Shown: positions 35,524 through 44,835 of the stretch, one piece after another
How the letters are laid out: each line of letters starts with the position of its first letter
How positions within the stretch are numbered: position 1 is the first letter of the stretch
From: Affinundibacterium macrobrachii
GTDB taxonomy: Bacteria; Pseudomonadota; Gammaproteobacteria; Burkholderiales; Burkholderiaceae_D
NCBI RefSeq assembly: GCF_014652415.1
Contig: NZ_BMYT01000004.1
Location: forward strand, 24,126 to 88,125
Length of the DNA stretch: 64,000 nt
Reading direction: 5' to 3'
Notes under the pieces: generated by a model
The model's input: the letters and a program-made list of their open reading frames with translations, nothing else
Told to the model about the DNA's origin: nothing
The model's database searches: none
Position numbers and translations under genes: made by a program

Positions 35524-37005
35524 TTATTCTCTACCGCTCGCCAGCCAAGCGATAATTTCATCTAACACGGCTTTTGCTTTGCTAGTTGCGGTCTCTTCGG
35601 TATTCATGATGGCAACGACTATCCAGTCTTTCTGCTGTTTGTCACGAACATAGCCCGCAATGGCCATCACATTTTTAAGATAGCCGGTCTTGATTCTCGC
35701 TCTTGCCTCTGCGCTGCTATTTTTTAATCGATTACGCATACTGCCATCGACGCCGACGATTGGTAAGCTGCTGGCAAATTCTGGGTACCAATTACTGTTG
35801 GCAGCCACACGCAAAATTTGCGCGAGTTGAGCGCTGGAAATTCTGTCTATGCGCGATAAACCCGAACCGTTTTCTATCAGTAAGCCTTGATCTGGAATAC
35901 GATGTTTGGCGAACCATTCGCGCACAACAGCATTTGCAGCCTGACTAGTATCTGCAAAATTTTTAGCCAGCGTTGATTCTGCACCCAGCGTTAAAAACGC
36001 AATGCGCGTCATCGCATTATCAGAAAATTTGTTAATGATACGTAAGGTGTCTGCCAATGTTTCAGAGTCTTTCTGCTGCAATAATTTGGCATTGGCAGGC
36101 ACATTGCCATCGACGATTTTACCTTGCCATTCCCCACCTAATTCGCGCCAAAGAGCACGTATGACAGTGCCAATATAAAGATTACGTTCTAATAAGTTGA
36201 GGTAAACATTAGCTTGACAATTTTTTGGAAAGCTACCTTGAAAGTTAAGTTCAATTTGCTGGTTTTCTAAGAGCTTGATTTGTGGGGCGAGCCAGCCATT
36301 TTTCCATTGGTTGCAAGCTGCTTTGCTTGATTTCATTTGATTGATCAAGCGTACATTATCTTGCGGTGTCGTCAGTTTGATGTCGATAGTCGAATTGTCT
36401 GATGTGAGGCTAAAAGCACTGATATTGCTGTGGATGAGTAACGCGTCTGGTATCACATTGTAATAAGCGTCAGGATTTTCATCGAAGGCTGGGGCGTTTA
36501 TTTCCGGACGACTTGGCTGGAAATAACTGCGATCCAAGACAATATCTCCCTGTATCTCGCGTAGGCCTTGCTGGCGCAAGTTTCTCAACATTTGGCTTAA
36601 TTTGTCCCAAGTAAAATTGGGGTCACCGCCACCTTTCAAGTACAGGTTTCCTTTCAGTTGTGCGGCTTTAATCGGCACATCACTATAGATTTGCGTTTTC
36701 CAGCGAAAGTTTGGGCCTAGCTCATCTAAGGCAATGAACGAAGTCAGCACTTTTAAGGTTGATGCAGGACTTACCAATGTTTCTGCTTGATGACTCAACA
36801 ACGCTTGTCCCTCGTGGGCGGGCAAGATTTGCAAGTGCAATTGACTAGCTTGAAGTCCTGTTTTTTTAATTAGCTGATCGACGTTCGTCGGCAGCGAGTC
36901 TTGTGCAAAACTGGGTAAATGACACGAAAGGCTCAAGAGCGATACAAGAAAGAATGCGCGGCTAAGACGTTTAGCCAAGGTTTGATGAAGAGAATGAGGT
37001 GACAT
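35524..37005 (-). CDS. dacB: D-alanyl-D-alanine carboxypeptidase/endopeptidase PBP4
   Basis: A 493-residue periplasmic enzyme with a signal peptide (residues 16-35). Class C penicillin-binding motifs are in place: STLK at 82-85 (SPASTLK), SDN in NKFSDNAMTR, and KTG in RIKTGYLKNVMAIAGYV near the C-terminus. It trims and cuts peptidoglycan cross-links. Length is typical for DacB (about 480). It is alone on its strand, with an inverted repeat downstream. Confidence 0.9.
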   Translation of the reverse strand: MSPHSLHQTLAKRLSRAFFLVSLLSLSCHLPSFAQDSLPTNVDQLIKKTGLQASQLHLQILPAHEGQALLSHQAETLVSPASTLKVLTSFIALDELGPNFRWKTQIYSDVPIKAAQLKGNLYLKGGGDPNFTWDKLSQMLRNLRQQGLREIQGDIVLDRSYFQPSRPEINAPAFDENPDAYYNVIPDALLIHSNISAFSLTSDNSTIDIKLTTPQDNVRLINQMKSSKAACNQWKNGWLAPQIKLLENQQIELNFQGSFPKNCQANVYLNLLERNLYIGTVIRALWRELGGEWQGKIVDGNVPANAKLLQQKDSETLADTLRIINKFSDNAMTRIAFLTLGAESTLAKNFADTSQAANAVVREWFAKHRIPDQGLLIENGSGLSRIDRISSAQLAQILRVAANSNWYPEFASSLPIVGVDGSMRNRLKNSSAEARARIKTGYLKNVMAIAGYVRDKQQKDWIVVAIMNTEETATSKAKAVLDEIIAWLASGRE

Positions 37006-37337
37006 GCTTGTTTCCTGAGAGATGGTTCTTGGTCAAGTCGTTTTCTTTTAATTATGACACGTTCAATTTGTAATTAAGTGAGCTGAAGTGAGCTTAAATG
37101 AACTTTATGGCGTAGGCTAACTCTATTTTCTTTTACTAAAATGCGTGAAATCGTAGTAACTTAGTTGTTGTATCAAATTCATCAAGAGAATGAGATTTGC
37201 AGTAAACACAATTGGCGGTATAAGTAGAATCAGGATGTAGAGTTAAAAAGCGGAGTCAAAAATAGAAGCAGCGCTTGATATAAGTTGTCTAGTGAACTGT
37301 AGCGAAACCAAATAGTTAATCTTAAGAGGAGACTGTA
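37006..37337. other. Intergenic region between dacB and the S41 peptidase gene
   Basis: This 332-bp divergent spacer has AT-rich sequence and AGGAG at about 37326-37330 for the peptidase. I see no further gene, strong palindrome or repeat in it. Confidence 0.5.
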
Positions 37338-40300
37338 ATGCCTGTATCCATTATTAAAAAAACGACCATCAGTTTGATGCTTGGCGCTTGTTTTGTTAGC
37401 GCTACTACATTTGCTGATACTCAATTATTACGCCAACCCAGCGTCTCACGCGATCATTTGGCTTTTGTCTACGGTGGTGACATTTGGTTAGCCGATCGTG
37501 ATGGAAAAAATCCTACGCGCTTAACACAACATCCAGCAGCAGAGTTTGCGCCAACTTTTTCTCCCGACGGTAAATGGCTAGCGTTCTCAGCGTCCTATGA
37601 TCGCAATACCGATGTGTATGTGATGCCAGCCAAAGGTGGCGAGGCGCGTCGTTTGAGTTGGCATCCAGGTGCTGATGTTGTGGTTGGTTGGAGCCCTGAT
37701 AGCAAACGGATTTTATTCTCATCTGGTCGCGAGATTAGCGTTAGCAGAAGTACCCATCTATATGAAGTGAGTGTTGAAGGTGGGCATGAGCAAAAAGTGA
37801 TGGATGCGATTGCTTTTGAAGGTAATTGGTCTGCTGATGGTAAGTGGCTCGCTTATCGTCCTTTTCCGCAAGCCTACGCTGGCAGTAGTGGCTGGCGTCA
37901 ACATCGTGGTGGAACCACGCCACCAATTTGGTTGATTGATATTGCAGGTAAAAAGCTAGAAAAAATTCCGCATGAAAATGCGAGTGATAAATCACCAGTA
38001 TGGATAGGTGATGATGTTTATTTTATTTCGGATAGAAATGACGGTGCTGCCAACTTATTTAGTTATAACCGCAAAAGCAAATCGGTCAAGCAGCTAAGCA
38101 AGGAGACGGTGTGGGACATTCGCAGTATGAGTGCGTATGACAAAACGATAGTGTACGAGGTTGGTGGCACTTTTAAAGAGTTCGATACAGTAAGCGGAAA
38201 GACTAAAACGCTATCCATCGATCTAAGTGCTCAGACAGCACAAGCGAATCAATTACGGCCGCAGTGGAAAGATGCGGCTGCCAATATGACTTCGGCGAGT
38301 TTGTCGCCGACTGGCAAACGTGTTGTGGTAACAGCACGTGGCGAAGTTTTTACTGTACCGGTGAAAGATGGCTCGGTGCGTAATCTGACCGAGACTGCCG
38401 GCGTGCGTGAGAAAGATGCGAGTTGGAGTCCGGATGGAAAAAGTATTGCCTATATTTCAGACGCGGGTATTGAGCATAAGATCGTGATTAAAGATCAAAC
38501 CGGCGGCGACACCAGTAAGAGCTTTTCGCTTGGCAAAACCGGTTACTTCAGTTTGCTTGATTGGGCGCCAAATAGTCAGATGATCGTTTTTCAAGACAAT
38601 CATTTGCAATTGTTTGTATTGAATATCGCGCAAGGGAAAATTACCAAACTGGATGAGAGTGCGCGTCGTTCTACTTTCAATATTTCGTTTTCGAGTGATA
38701 GCCGTTGGTTAGCCTACACCGTCGCTGGTGCCAATCATTTTTCACAAATCAAGCTCTATGATTTTAATTCAGGAAAAAGTACCACCATTACTGATGGTTT
38801 GAGCGATGCCGATTTCCCGGCGTTTGCACCGAAGGATTATCTCTACTTCACAGCTTCTACCAATGCTGGGCCTACTCATGTTGGACTTGATATGTCGAGC
38901 CAAGAGCGACCATTGCGAAACGGTATTTACGCTGTGGTATTGGCGGCAGATGGCAAGTCACCATTATTGCCGAAGTCGGGCGACGAAGACGTGAAGAAAG
39001 AAATGAAGTCGGATGGCGATTCAAATAAAGATAATGCGAAGAAAGACGACGCAAAGAAAGATGATGCCAAAAAAGATGACACCAAAAAAGATGAAGTTGC
39101 TAAATCAAACAAAGCCGTAAAAATCGATTTGGCAGGAATCCAACAACGCATCGTTGCCTTGCCGATTGCCGAAAGAAACAATTTATCGCTGCAAGTAGCT
39201 AGTGATGGAGGCCTATTTTTCTTAGAGCGTCCGCAACCTGGTGTGAGCAACGATCCTCCAGCCGAGCGTAACGGCAACACCGCTAACTTGATGCGTTTTA
39301 ATGCGGAAGATAAAAAAGCAAAATTGGTGAAAGCCGGCATCGCGAATTACAGTTTAAGTGCTGATGGCAAAAAACTGTTATTGCAATCGACTGGCGCCAA
39401 ATTAGAAATTGCGGATGCAGCAGAAAAAATTGATCCTAAACCAATCAACCTGAGTGGCTTAAGAATGCGAGTTGATCCACGCGCTGAGTGGGAGCAAATT
39501 TTTAATGAAACTTGGTGGATGCAGAAAGAATATTTCTATGACGCTAACTTGCATGGTATCGATTGGGATGCGATTTACAAACGTTACCATCCTATGCTAA
39601 AGCATGTGCAACGCCGTGAAGATTTGAATGACTTAATGGTGGAAATGATCGGTGAATTGCAGGTCGGTCATAACCGTGTCGGTGGTGGTGATATCCATCA
39701 AGAGACGCCTGTTGTGGTTGGTTTGTTAGGTGCTGATTTTAGTTTTGAGAATGGCTATGTCAGGATTAAATCGATTTTGAAAGGCGATCGTTGGAGCCCG
39801 TTTGCGCCTGCGCCTTTAGCGATTCCCGGTTTGGATGTGAAAGAGGGGGATTACCTCGTTGCGATTGATGGAAAAACGATAGACGCAAAAACTAATTTGT
39901 TCTCTTTGTTAGAGAATAAAGTCGGCAAGCAAGTTAACTTAAGCATCATGCGCGATCTGACGAGTAAGGCGACGCATCAAGTGGTGGTGCAACCCATTGC
40001 GAACGAAGCCGAGCTACGTCAATGGCATTGGATAGAGAAAAATCGTGAGTATGTGCAAAAGAAAACCGATGGCAAGGTCGCTTATGTGTATCTACCGAAT
40101 ACTGGAGGTGAGGGCTATCAGTACTTCAATCGCATGTTCTATGCACAAGCTGAAAAATCCGCATTGATCGTCGATGAACGTCGTAATGGTGGTGGGCAAG
40201 CTGCAAATTACATTACGGATGTATTGAGTCGACAATATCTAGCTGGTTGGAAAGATCGCGATGGCATGATCTACGAAACCCCAGGCGCAGCGATCTATGG

Positions 40301-40682
40301 CCCTAAAGCGATGTTGATTGATCAGGACGCAGGTTCGGGTGGTGATTTCTTGCCGTATGCATTTAAACGCATGAAGCTGGGTACATTGATCGGCAAGCGT
40401 ACTTGGGGTGGTTTGATTGGTATCTCTGCTAATCCGAATTTGATTGATGGTGGGAATTTGGTGGTGCCATTCTTCCGCTTCTTTACACCAGATAATGAAT
40501 GGCGTATCGAAAATGAAGGCGTTGCTCCAGATATTGATGTTGATCTTGACCCTATCGAAGTGAATCAAGGTAGAGATCCACAATTAGATGCTGCGATTAA
40601 AGACGTGACAGAAAGATTGAAAACTTATCGCGACATCAAATTGCGTGTGGCGCCGCCTATGCCTAAGAAACTAGGGCAGTAA
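37338..40682 (+). CDS. Tricorn-type S41 family peptidase
   Basis: A 1114-residue secreted protein. Signal peptide (residues 9-26). Residues 30-330 and 330-530 form two WD40-like/tolB-like propellers (FSPDGKWLAFSASYDRNTDVYVMPAKGG and repeats such as GWSPDSKRILFSSGRE). A Lys-Asp low-complexity linker follows at about 550-590, then a S41 fold with a PDZ domain (IPGLDVKEGDYLVAIDGKTI, about 830-850) and the catalytic loop GSGGD in LIDQDAGSGGDFLPY (about 993-1007). Tricorn proteases cut peptides left by other proteases. RBS AGGAG; a strong terminator follows. Confidence 0.85.
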   Translation: MPVSIIKKTTISLMLGACFVSATTFADTQLLRQPSVSRDHLAFVYGGDIWLADRDGKNPTRLTQHPAAEFAPTFSPDGKWLAFSASYDRNTDVYVMPAKGGEARRLSWHPGADVVVGWSPDSKRILFSSGREISVSRSTHLYEVSVEGGHEQKVMDAIAFEGNWSADGKWLAYRPFPQAYAGSSGWRQHRGGTTPPIWLIDIAGKKLEKIPHENASDKSPVWIGDDVYFISDRNDGAANLFSYNRKSKSVKQLSKETVWDIRSMSAYDKTIVYEVGGTFKEFDTVSGKTKTLSIDLSAQTAQANQLRPQWKDAAANMTSASLSPTGKRVVVTARGEVFTVPVKDGSVRNLTETAGVREKDASWSPDGKSIAYISDAGIEHKIVIKDQTGGDTSKSFSLGKTGYFSLLDWAPNSQMIVFQDNHLQLFVLNIAQGKITKLDESARRSTFNISFSSDSRWLAYTVAGANHFSQIKLYDFNSGKSTTITDGLSDADFPAFAPKDYLYFTASTNAGPTHVGLDMSSQERPLRNGIYAVVLAADGKSPLLPKSGDEDVKKEMKSDGDSNKDNAKKDDAKKDDAKKDDTKKDEVAKSNKAVKIDLAGIQQRIVALPIAERNNLSLQVASDGGLFFLERPQPGVSNDPPAERNGNTANLMRFNAEDKKAKLVKAGIANYSLSADGKKLLLQSTGAKLEIADAAEKIDPKPINLSGLRMRVDPRAEWEQIFNETWWMQKEYFYDANLHGIDWDAIYKRYHPMLKHVQRREDLNDLMVEMIGELQVGHNRVGGGDIHQETPVVVGLLGADFSFENGYVRIKSILKGDRWSPFAPAPLAIPGLDVKEGDYLVAIDGKTIDAKTNLFSLLENKVGKQVNLSIMRDLTSKATHQVVVQPIANEAELRQWHWIEKNREYVQKKTDGKVAYVYLPNTGGEGYQYFNRMFYAQAEKSALIVDERRNGGGQAANYITDVLSRQYLAGWKDRDGMIYETPGAAIYGPKAMLIDQDAGSGGDFLPYAFKRMKLGTLIGKRTWGGLIGISANPNLIDGGNLVVPFFRFFTPDNEWRIENEGVAPDIDVDLDPIEVNQGRDPQLDAAIKDVTERLKTYRDIKLRVAPPMPKKLGQ

Positions 40683-40718
40683 ACTAACTAGCGTTCTAGC
40701 TCGCTAGCGTTGTTGATA

Positions 40719-40757
40719 AGAAAGTGGTTGCATCATACGGTGCAGCCACTTTTTTTA
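40719..40757 (+). terminator. Intrinsic terminator of the S41 peptidase gene
   Basis: AAAGTGGTTGCA (40721-40732) and TGCAGCCACTTT (40741-40752) form a stem with one G-T wobble; TTTT follows. It is the clearest rightward terminator in the window. Confidence 0.85.
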
Positions 40758-40972
40758 TAAGCAGTTGAATGAATTGAATGAATTGTTTAGACCCAATCAC
40801 ATCGTGTCATTTCTGTTGATGGCTGAAGGTCGGTAAATCAATTCTATTTTTACCGTGCAATCAAGTACGCTCTGCTTCTTAAAACGCATAAAATGCTGCC
40901 AGCGTAAAGCTAGCTCATCGATCTATTCGGATAGCGCCGATGTAGCTAGCAAGGCGGTTTGTGTTTATTTAT

Positions 40973-41010
40973 GTCTAATATTAATGTCTAGTATTAAGGT
41001 CTAATTGATT
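40973..41010. repeat. Three tandem 13-nt repeats
   Basis: GTCTAATATTAAT, GTCTAGTATTAAG and GTCTAATTGATTC follow each other at a 13-nt period about 35 bp before the zinc-ribbon gene. They may be iterated binding sites or a chance low-complexity tract. Confidence 0.4.
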
Positions 41011-41044
41011 CCATTTGTCTTTAGTCAGAAAGAGAGAGTTTGCG

Positions 41045-41428
41045 ATGAAATGTCCAGTTTGTGAAAATACGAATTTATTGATGTCTGAACGTCAGGGGAT
41101 AGAAATTGATTACTGCCCACAGTGTCGTGGCGTTTGGTTAGATCGCGGTGAATTGGATAAAATCATTGAGCGTTCTGGCGTAGCAAGCTCTGCAGCTACT
41201 GGTGATGTGGTGAATACGATGCCAGCAGCTACACCAGCCGTGACTAGCTATCCTACGCAAGCGGTGCCACAACCACAGCCGCAACATCAGCCTTATCCGC
41301 AGCCAACTCAGCATTATTCTTCACAGCATAGACATCAATCTAGCCACACTTATCCGCAGCATCATCATGGCGGTCATTACAAGAAGAAAAAAGAAGGCTT
41401 CTTGTCTGATTTGTTTGACTTTGATTGA
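41045..41428 (+). CDS. TFIIB-type zinc-ribbon protein with Pro/Gln/His-rich tail
   Basis: A 127-residue protein. MKCPVCENTNLLMSERQGIEIDYCPQCRGVWLDRGELDKIIE (residues 1-42) is the zf-TFIIB domain with two CxxC pairs and the GVWLDRGEL motif. The tail (residues 60-118) is rich in Pro, Gln, His and Tyr, and ends KKKKEGFLSDLFDFD, a pattern seen in many of these proteins. ATG 41045 is supported by an AGAGAGAG tract; the frame is open 10 codons upstream. Function is unknown. Confidence 0.75.
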   Translation: MKCPVCENTNLLMSERQGIEIDYCPQCRGVWLDRGELDKIIERSGVASSAATGDVVNTMPAATPAVTSYPTQAVPQPQPQHQPYPQPTQHYSSQHRHQSSHTYPQHHHGGHYKKKKEGFLSDLFDFD

Positions 41429-41676
41429 TCACGGCCGACTGCGTTCGATTGATTCTTAGGAAGAGGCGGATGGTATTGAAGTGCTGATGATAGAAATCGT
41501 CTGTCTTGTACTTGCATCATTCAATATGCTGGGACATTGTGAACCGAGGTAGTGTGGTGTTTACGATGTTTTCTCAGCACTTCTTTTTTGTCGCTTCGGT
41601 CGCGATCCCATTTTATGTTGAGCTGCGTTACACTGCGAATTCTCTTGCTCAAAATCATGTTTTTAAAGGTTAGACT

Positions 41677-42570
41677 ATGCTCAAAGCGGTGCTCATTCCA
41701 ACAGCTTTACTTTTCTCCCTCGCTACTTACGCCTCGGCACAAGAATTGAATGCGGCGCCAACCGAACAAATTCAGCAAGATACGCAATCAAGCAAGCCAG
41801 CCTTGGTGAAAGATGTTGAGCCATTGCCATTGTGGGAGTTTGGTGCCTCGGCATTTGCACTCAGTCAACAGGCTTATCCTGGTTCGGATACGTATGTGAA
41901 TCGCTTTTTAGCGGTGCCGTATTTTTTATATCGCGGCGAGCATTTCCGCGTCGATCGTGGTAACACCGGTTATCGCGCAATCAAAACGCCGCGCTTTGAA
42001 TTTGATGTTGGGTTTGCCGGTGCCTTGGGCTCTAGCTCTGACAAGGTGAGTGCGCGACGCGGTATGGAAAAACTCGGCAATATGATTGAGTTTGGGCCGC
42101 GTTTAAAATGGAACATCAGCGAGCCTGAGGCAAATGGTCGTTGGCGTTTTGAGTTGCCAGTGCGTGCCGTATTTGATTTAAGCAATAGCTTCAAGCGCAA
42201 AGGTATTACCGTTGAACCTGAGTTGACTTTCGAACGCCGTGCATTCGGTGGCTGGCGCTATAGCACTGGCATTTCGACAGTGTGGGGCAATCGGCAAATG
42301 GCTGAAACTTTTTACCAAGTTAGACCCGATCAAGTTTTAGCTGATCGTGCTGCCTATCAAGCCAAGCAAGGAATTATTTCTTGGCGCTTGTCGGCATTTT
42401 TATCGCATTCTTACACCAATAACTTCCGTGTTTTTGGTGGTGTTCGCGTAGATAGTGTCACTGGTGCGGCGAATGAAAATAGCCCGTTGGTGAAGCGTAA
42501 AACAGCGCCGTCTGTGTTGATAGGTTTGACCTATACTTGGATGCGTTCAGAGCGGCCAGAGATTGAGTGA
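41677..42570 (+). CDS. MipA/OmpV family outer-membrane protein
   Basis: A 297-residue protein with a signal peptide (residues 3-21, ending ASA). The family block is present: LWEFGASAFALSQQAYPGSDTYVNRFLAVPYFLYRGEHFRVDRG (about 50-94), then RRGMEKLGNMIEFGPRLKWN and FERRAFGGWRYSTGISTVWG; these proteins interact with peptidoglycan scaffolding enzymes in E. coli. It is probably a porin-like barrel here. RBS AAAGG is seven bases before ATG 41677. Confidence 0.8.
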   Translation: MLKAVLIPTALLFSLATYASAQELNAAPTEQIQQDTQSSKPALVKDVEPLPLWEFGASAFALSQQAYPGSDTYVNRFLAVPYFLYRGEHFRVDRGNTGYRAIKTPRFEFDVGFAGALGSSSDKVSARRGMEKLGNMIEFGPRLKWNISEPEANGRWRFELPVRAVFDLSNSFKRKGITVEPELTFERRAFGGWRYSTGISTVWGNRQMAETFYQVRPDQVLADRAAYQAKQGIISWRLSAFLSHSYTNNFRVFGGVRVDSVTGAANENSPLVKRKTAPSVLIGLTYTWMRSERPEIE

Positions 42571-42608
42571 GCGACGCCTAGCTAGTCAGGCATAACTTTG
42601 AGGAATAC

Positions 42609-43046
42609 ATGAACTTAAAACTAAAAAGCGTGATTTTGGGTTCCGGCTTGGCGTTGATTGTATTTCAAGTCGCGATACATCTACTTGGCTATTTGTCGGC
42701 AGTTGCGCTACCAATATCGATTGCAGAATGGGCGGTAGAAAACTCCGCGCAGATTTTTGTGCTGTTCGTTTGGGATTTGTTGGTGGTTCAATTGTTCGGT
42801 ATAGGCCTTTTGGCTGCGTTCGCTATTTATCTTCTGTTGCGTTATACGTCACTCAGTTGGTTGTATGTGGGTGGCGCTTTCATCGTCACAGAAACCATAA
42901 TTTCTAACTACGCGTCGTGGACCTCATTGTCTTGGCAGCTTTTCTCTACCACAAATTTGATCATGCTTGCTCCACATCTTATTGTGATTAGCGTATGTGC
43001 TTTAACCGCTGCTAGATGGAGCAACGAAAAACAAGTGGCTGTTTAA
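42609..43046 (+). CDS. Hypothetical membrane protein
   Basis: A 145-residue protein with four predicted helices and little soluble part. GAGGAA precedes ATG 42609, good support for a real gene. It is 38 bp after the MipA gene, so likely in the same transcript. No family is recognised. Confidence 0.6.
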   Translation: MNLKLKSVILGSGLALIVFQVAIHLLGYLSAVALPISIAEWAVENSAQIFVLFVWDLLVVQLFGIGLLAAFAIYLLLRYTSLSWLYVGGAFIVTETIISNYASWTSLSWQLFSTTNLIMLAPHLIVISVCALTAARWSNEKQVAV

Positions 43047-43148
43047 TTTTTTAGGCGATTGGAAGTCATATTCAAATTTGAAGACGCACGTTTATCGATG
43101 TCTTCTGATTACAGCACCGTAGATTCCGAAGTTGATTCCATCGTAGAT

Positions 43149-44498
43149 TTATTTTCGGTCTTCACAAGCAAGCATCAAACTAGCAATTTTCATCGAAGTC
43201 ATTGGTAATCTTCCGCTGTCTTTTTCCCAAGAAAACAGAAAGCGATTGGCATTACCGCAGATACGTCCTTGGCAGGCGCCCATGCCGCAGCGCGTGTGTA
43301 ATTTGGCATCGCGCCAATCGCTATGTTGTTCCAATTGCCCGTAAGTTACGTCTTCACAACGACACACGATGGTATCTGCTTGGCATAGATGTTTTAGTTC
43401 GGGGCGTAAACCAAATGCTTGATGCAGACGCTGTGCAAAGCCACGCCACTTATGGCGTTGTGCCTTGTGTGTAGATGAAATACTTTGTCCGCTAGCGGCG
43501 AGACCTGCGATTGTCCCCTCTGCTAGCGCCAAATCTACACCGCCGATACCCGTACCTTCACCGGCACAATACACGCCATGTAGGCTGGTTTCTTGTGCAT
43601 CGTTCACCTGTACTTTTGGATAAGTCTTGTCGTCGGTAATGGAGCAGCCCAACGCTGCCGCGAGTTCAATATTCGGCATTAGGCCATAACCGCAGGCGAG
43701 CATGTCACACGGGATATCTTGTACCTCTCCTTGAATCGAGACGCGGACGCGGGCTAGTGTGTATTCCTTAATCGTATCGTTTGAGGCTTCTTTCGCGGTT
43801 TCTTTTTTTGCACTCTCGTTTGTTGAGGAGTGTGCTGACACTACATAGCTATTTGCGTGATAACGGGTCTCTAGGGTTTTGTGCATCGTCCGCATCAGTT
43901 GATAGGCTTGCGTGATTTTGCTTGGCGTTGCAATTAAGCCGAGCGCAAAACGACTCAGTTGTCCGAATTTTGCTTGCTCGATCACGTGAGTAACATGCGC
44001 GCCGCGCTCAATTAAACTCGCCGCAACAGCAAATAATAATGGACCACTACCCGCGACGACGATACGTTTTCCAGCGACTGGATAAGCTGCTTTCGCTAAA
44101 GCTTGCAAGCCTCCCGCGCCAGTCACACCATTTAAGGTCCAACCAGGGAAGGGCAGTAACAATTCACGCGCCCCGGTACACAAAATCATTTTATTCGCAG
44201 AAAAGATCTGCGTCTGATTGCTAGCTTGTTTCTCTACGACGACTTGGTAGGTATCGTCGCATTTTGTCGCATGTACGACTTTGGCGCCAAAGTGAAATTG
44301 CACTTGCGTGCTTTGACTTAATTGTTGCCACAGCGCTGTGGCGCGCGCATCTTTTTGGTGATCCGCACCGCCGCGCCAAATTTGCCCGCCCGAAGCATGA
44401 TTGTCGTCAATGATATCGATGTGCGCACTCGATGCGAGGGCGGCGGCAGCGGCTGCTAAGCCTGCGGGGCCAGCACCGATAATGATGATTCTATTCAT
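43149..44498 (-). CDS. D-hydroxyproline dehydrogenase alpha subunit (FAD/NAD(P)-binding)
   Basis: A 449-residue flavoprotein. N-terminal IIIIGAGPAGLAAAAAAL (residues 3-20) binds FAD. VAGSGPLLFAVAASLIERGAHV (about 150-170) is a second Rossmann motif. C-terminal CRCEDVTYGQLEQ ... CGMGACQGRICG (about 375-425) is the BFD-like [2Fe-2S] domain. ATG 44498 is chosen (overlaps the previous TGA as ATGA; GGGAG is seven bases upstream) rather than ATG 44504. The partner genes show it is the large oxidoreductase subunit of the three-part hydroxyproline dehydrogenase. Confidence 0.85.
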   Translation of the reverse strand: MNRIIIIGAGPAGLAAAAAALASSAHIDIIDDNHASGGQIWRGGADHQKDARATALWQQLSQSTQVQFHFGAKVVHATKCDDTYQVVVEKQASNQTQIFSANKMILCTGARELLLPFPGWTLNGVTGAGGLQALAKAAYPVAGKRIVVAGSGPLLFAVAASLIERGAHVTHVIEQAKFGQLSRFALGLIATPSKITQAYQLMRTMHKTLETRYHANSYVVSAHSSTNESAKKETAKEASNDTIKEYTLARVRVSIQGEVQDIPCDMLACGYGLMPNIELAAALGCSITDDKTYPKVQVNDAQETSLHGVYCAGEGTGIGGVDLALAEGTIAGLAASGQSISSTHKAQRHKWRGFAQRLHQAFGLRPELKHLCQADTIVCRCEDVTYGQLEQHSDWRDAKLHTRCGMGACQGRICGNANRFLFSWEKDSGRLPMTSMKIASLMLACEDRK

Positions 44499-44779
44499 GC
44501 ACATTCTCCCGTCAAAATCTGCATTTGATCAGCGCATATCGTTTGACAGGCGAGTTGATGTGCCGCGCCATTAATCGTTACACGACATTCATGGCACACA
44601 CCCATGCCGCAGAATGCAGTGCGCGGCATTCCTGTAACAGATAATCTGGTTTGTGGCTTGTCGCACTTTGCCAGTGCGGCGGCGACGCTGATACCGCTTT
44701 CCACTTGATGCATCTGACCATTAATGCTGATGGAGATTGAATTAGATGATGTTGGTGCAGAATTCATATCACTGCTCAT
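44495..44779 (-). CDS. D-hydroxyproline dehydrogenase gamma subunit ([2Fe-2S] ferredoxin-like)
   Basis: A 94-residue protein. Cys cluster CGMGVCHECRVTING (about 56-70) and a later C (QLACQTICA) fit a plant-type [2Fe-2S] site. Such short (2Fe-2S)-binding subunits pair with the alpha and beta flavoproteins in the hydroxyproline dehydrogenase. ATG 44767 (MNSAPTSS) is an alternative start. The next gene overlaps its stop. Confidence 0.8.
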   Translation of the reverse strand: MSSDMNSAPTSSNSISISINGQMHQVESGISVAAALAKCDKPQTRLSVTGMPRTAFCGMGVCHECRVTINGAAHQLACQTICADQMQILTGECA

Positions 44780-44835
44780 TTCTATGCTGATTTTGTAAGA
44801 TACTTTTTTTAACTGTACTTAGCTCGTGCGCCGAT

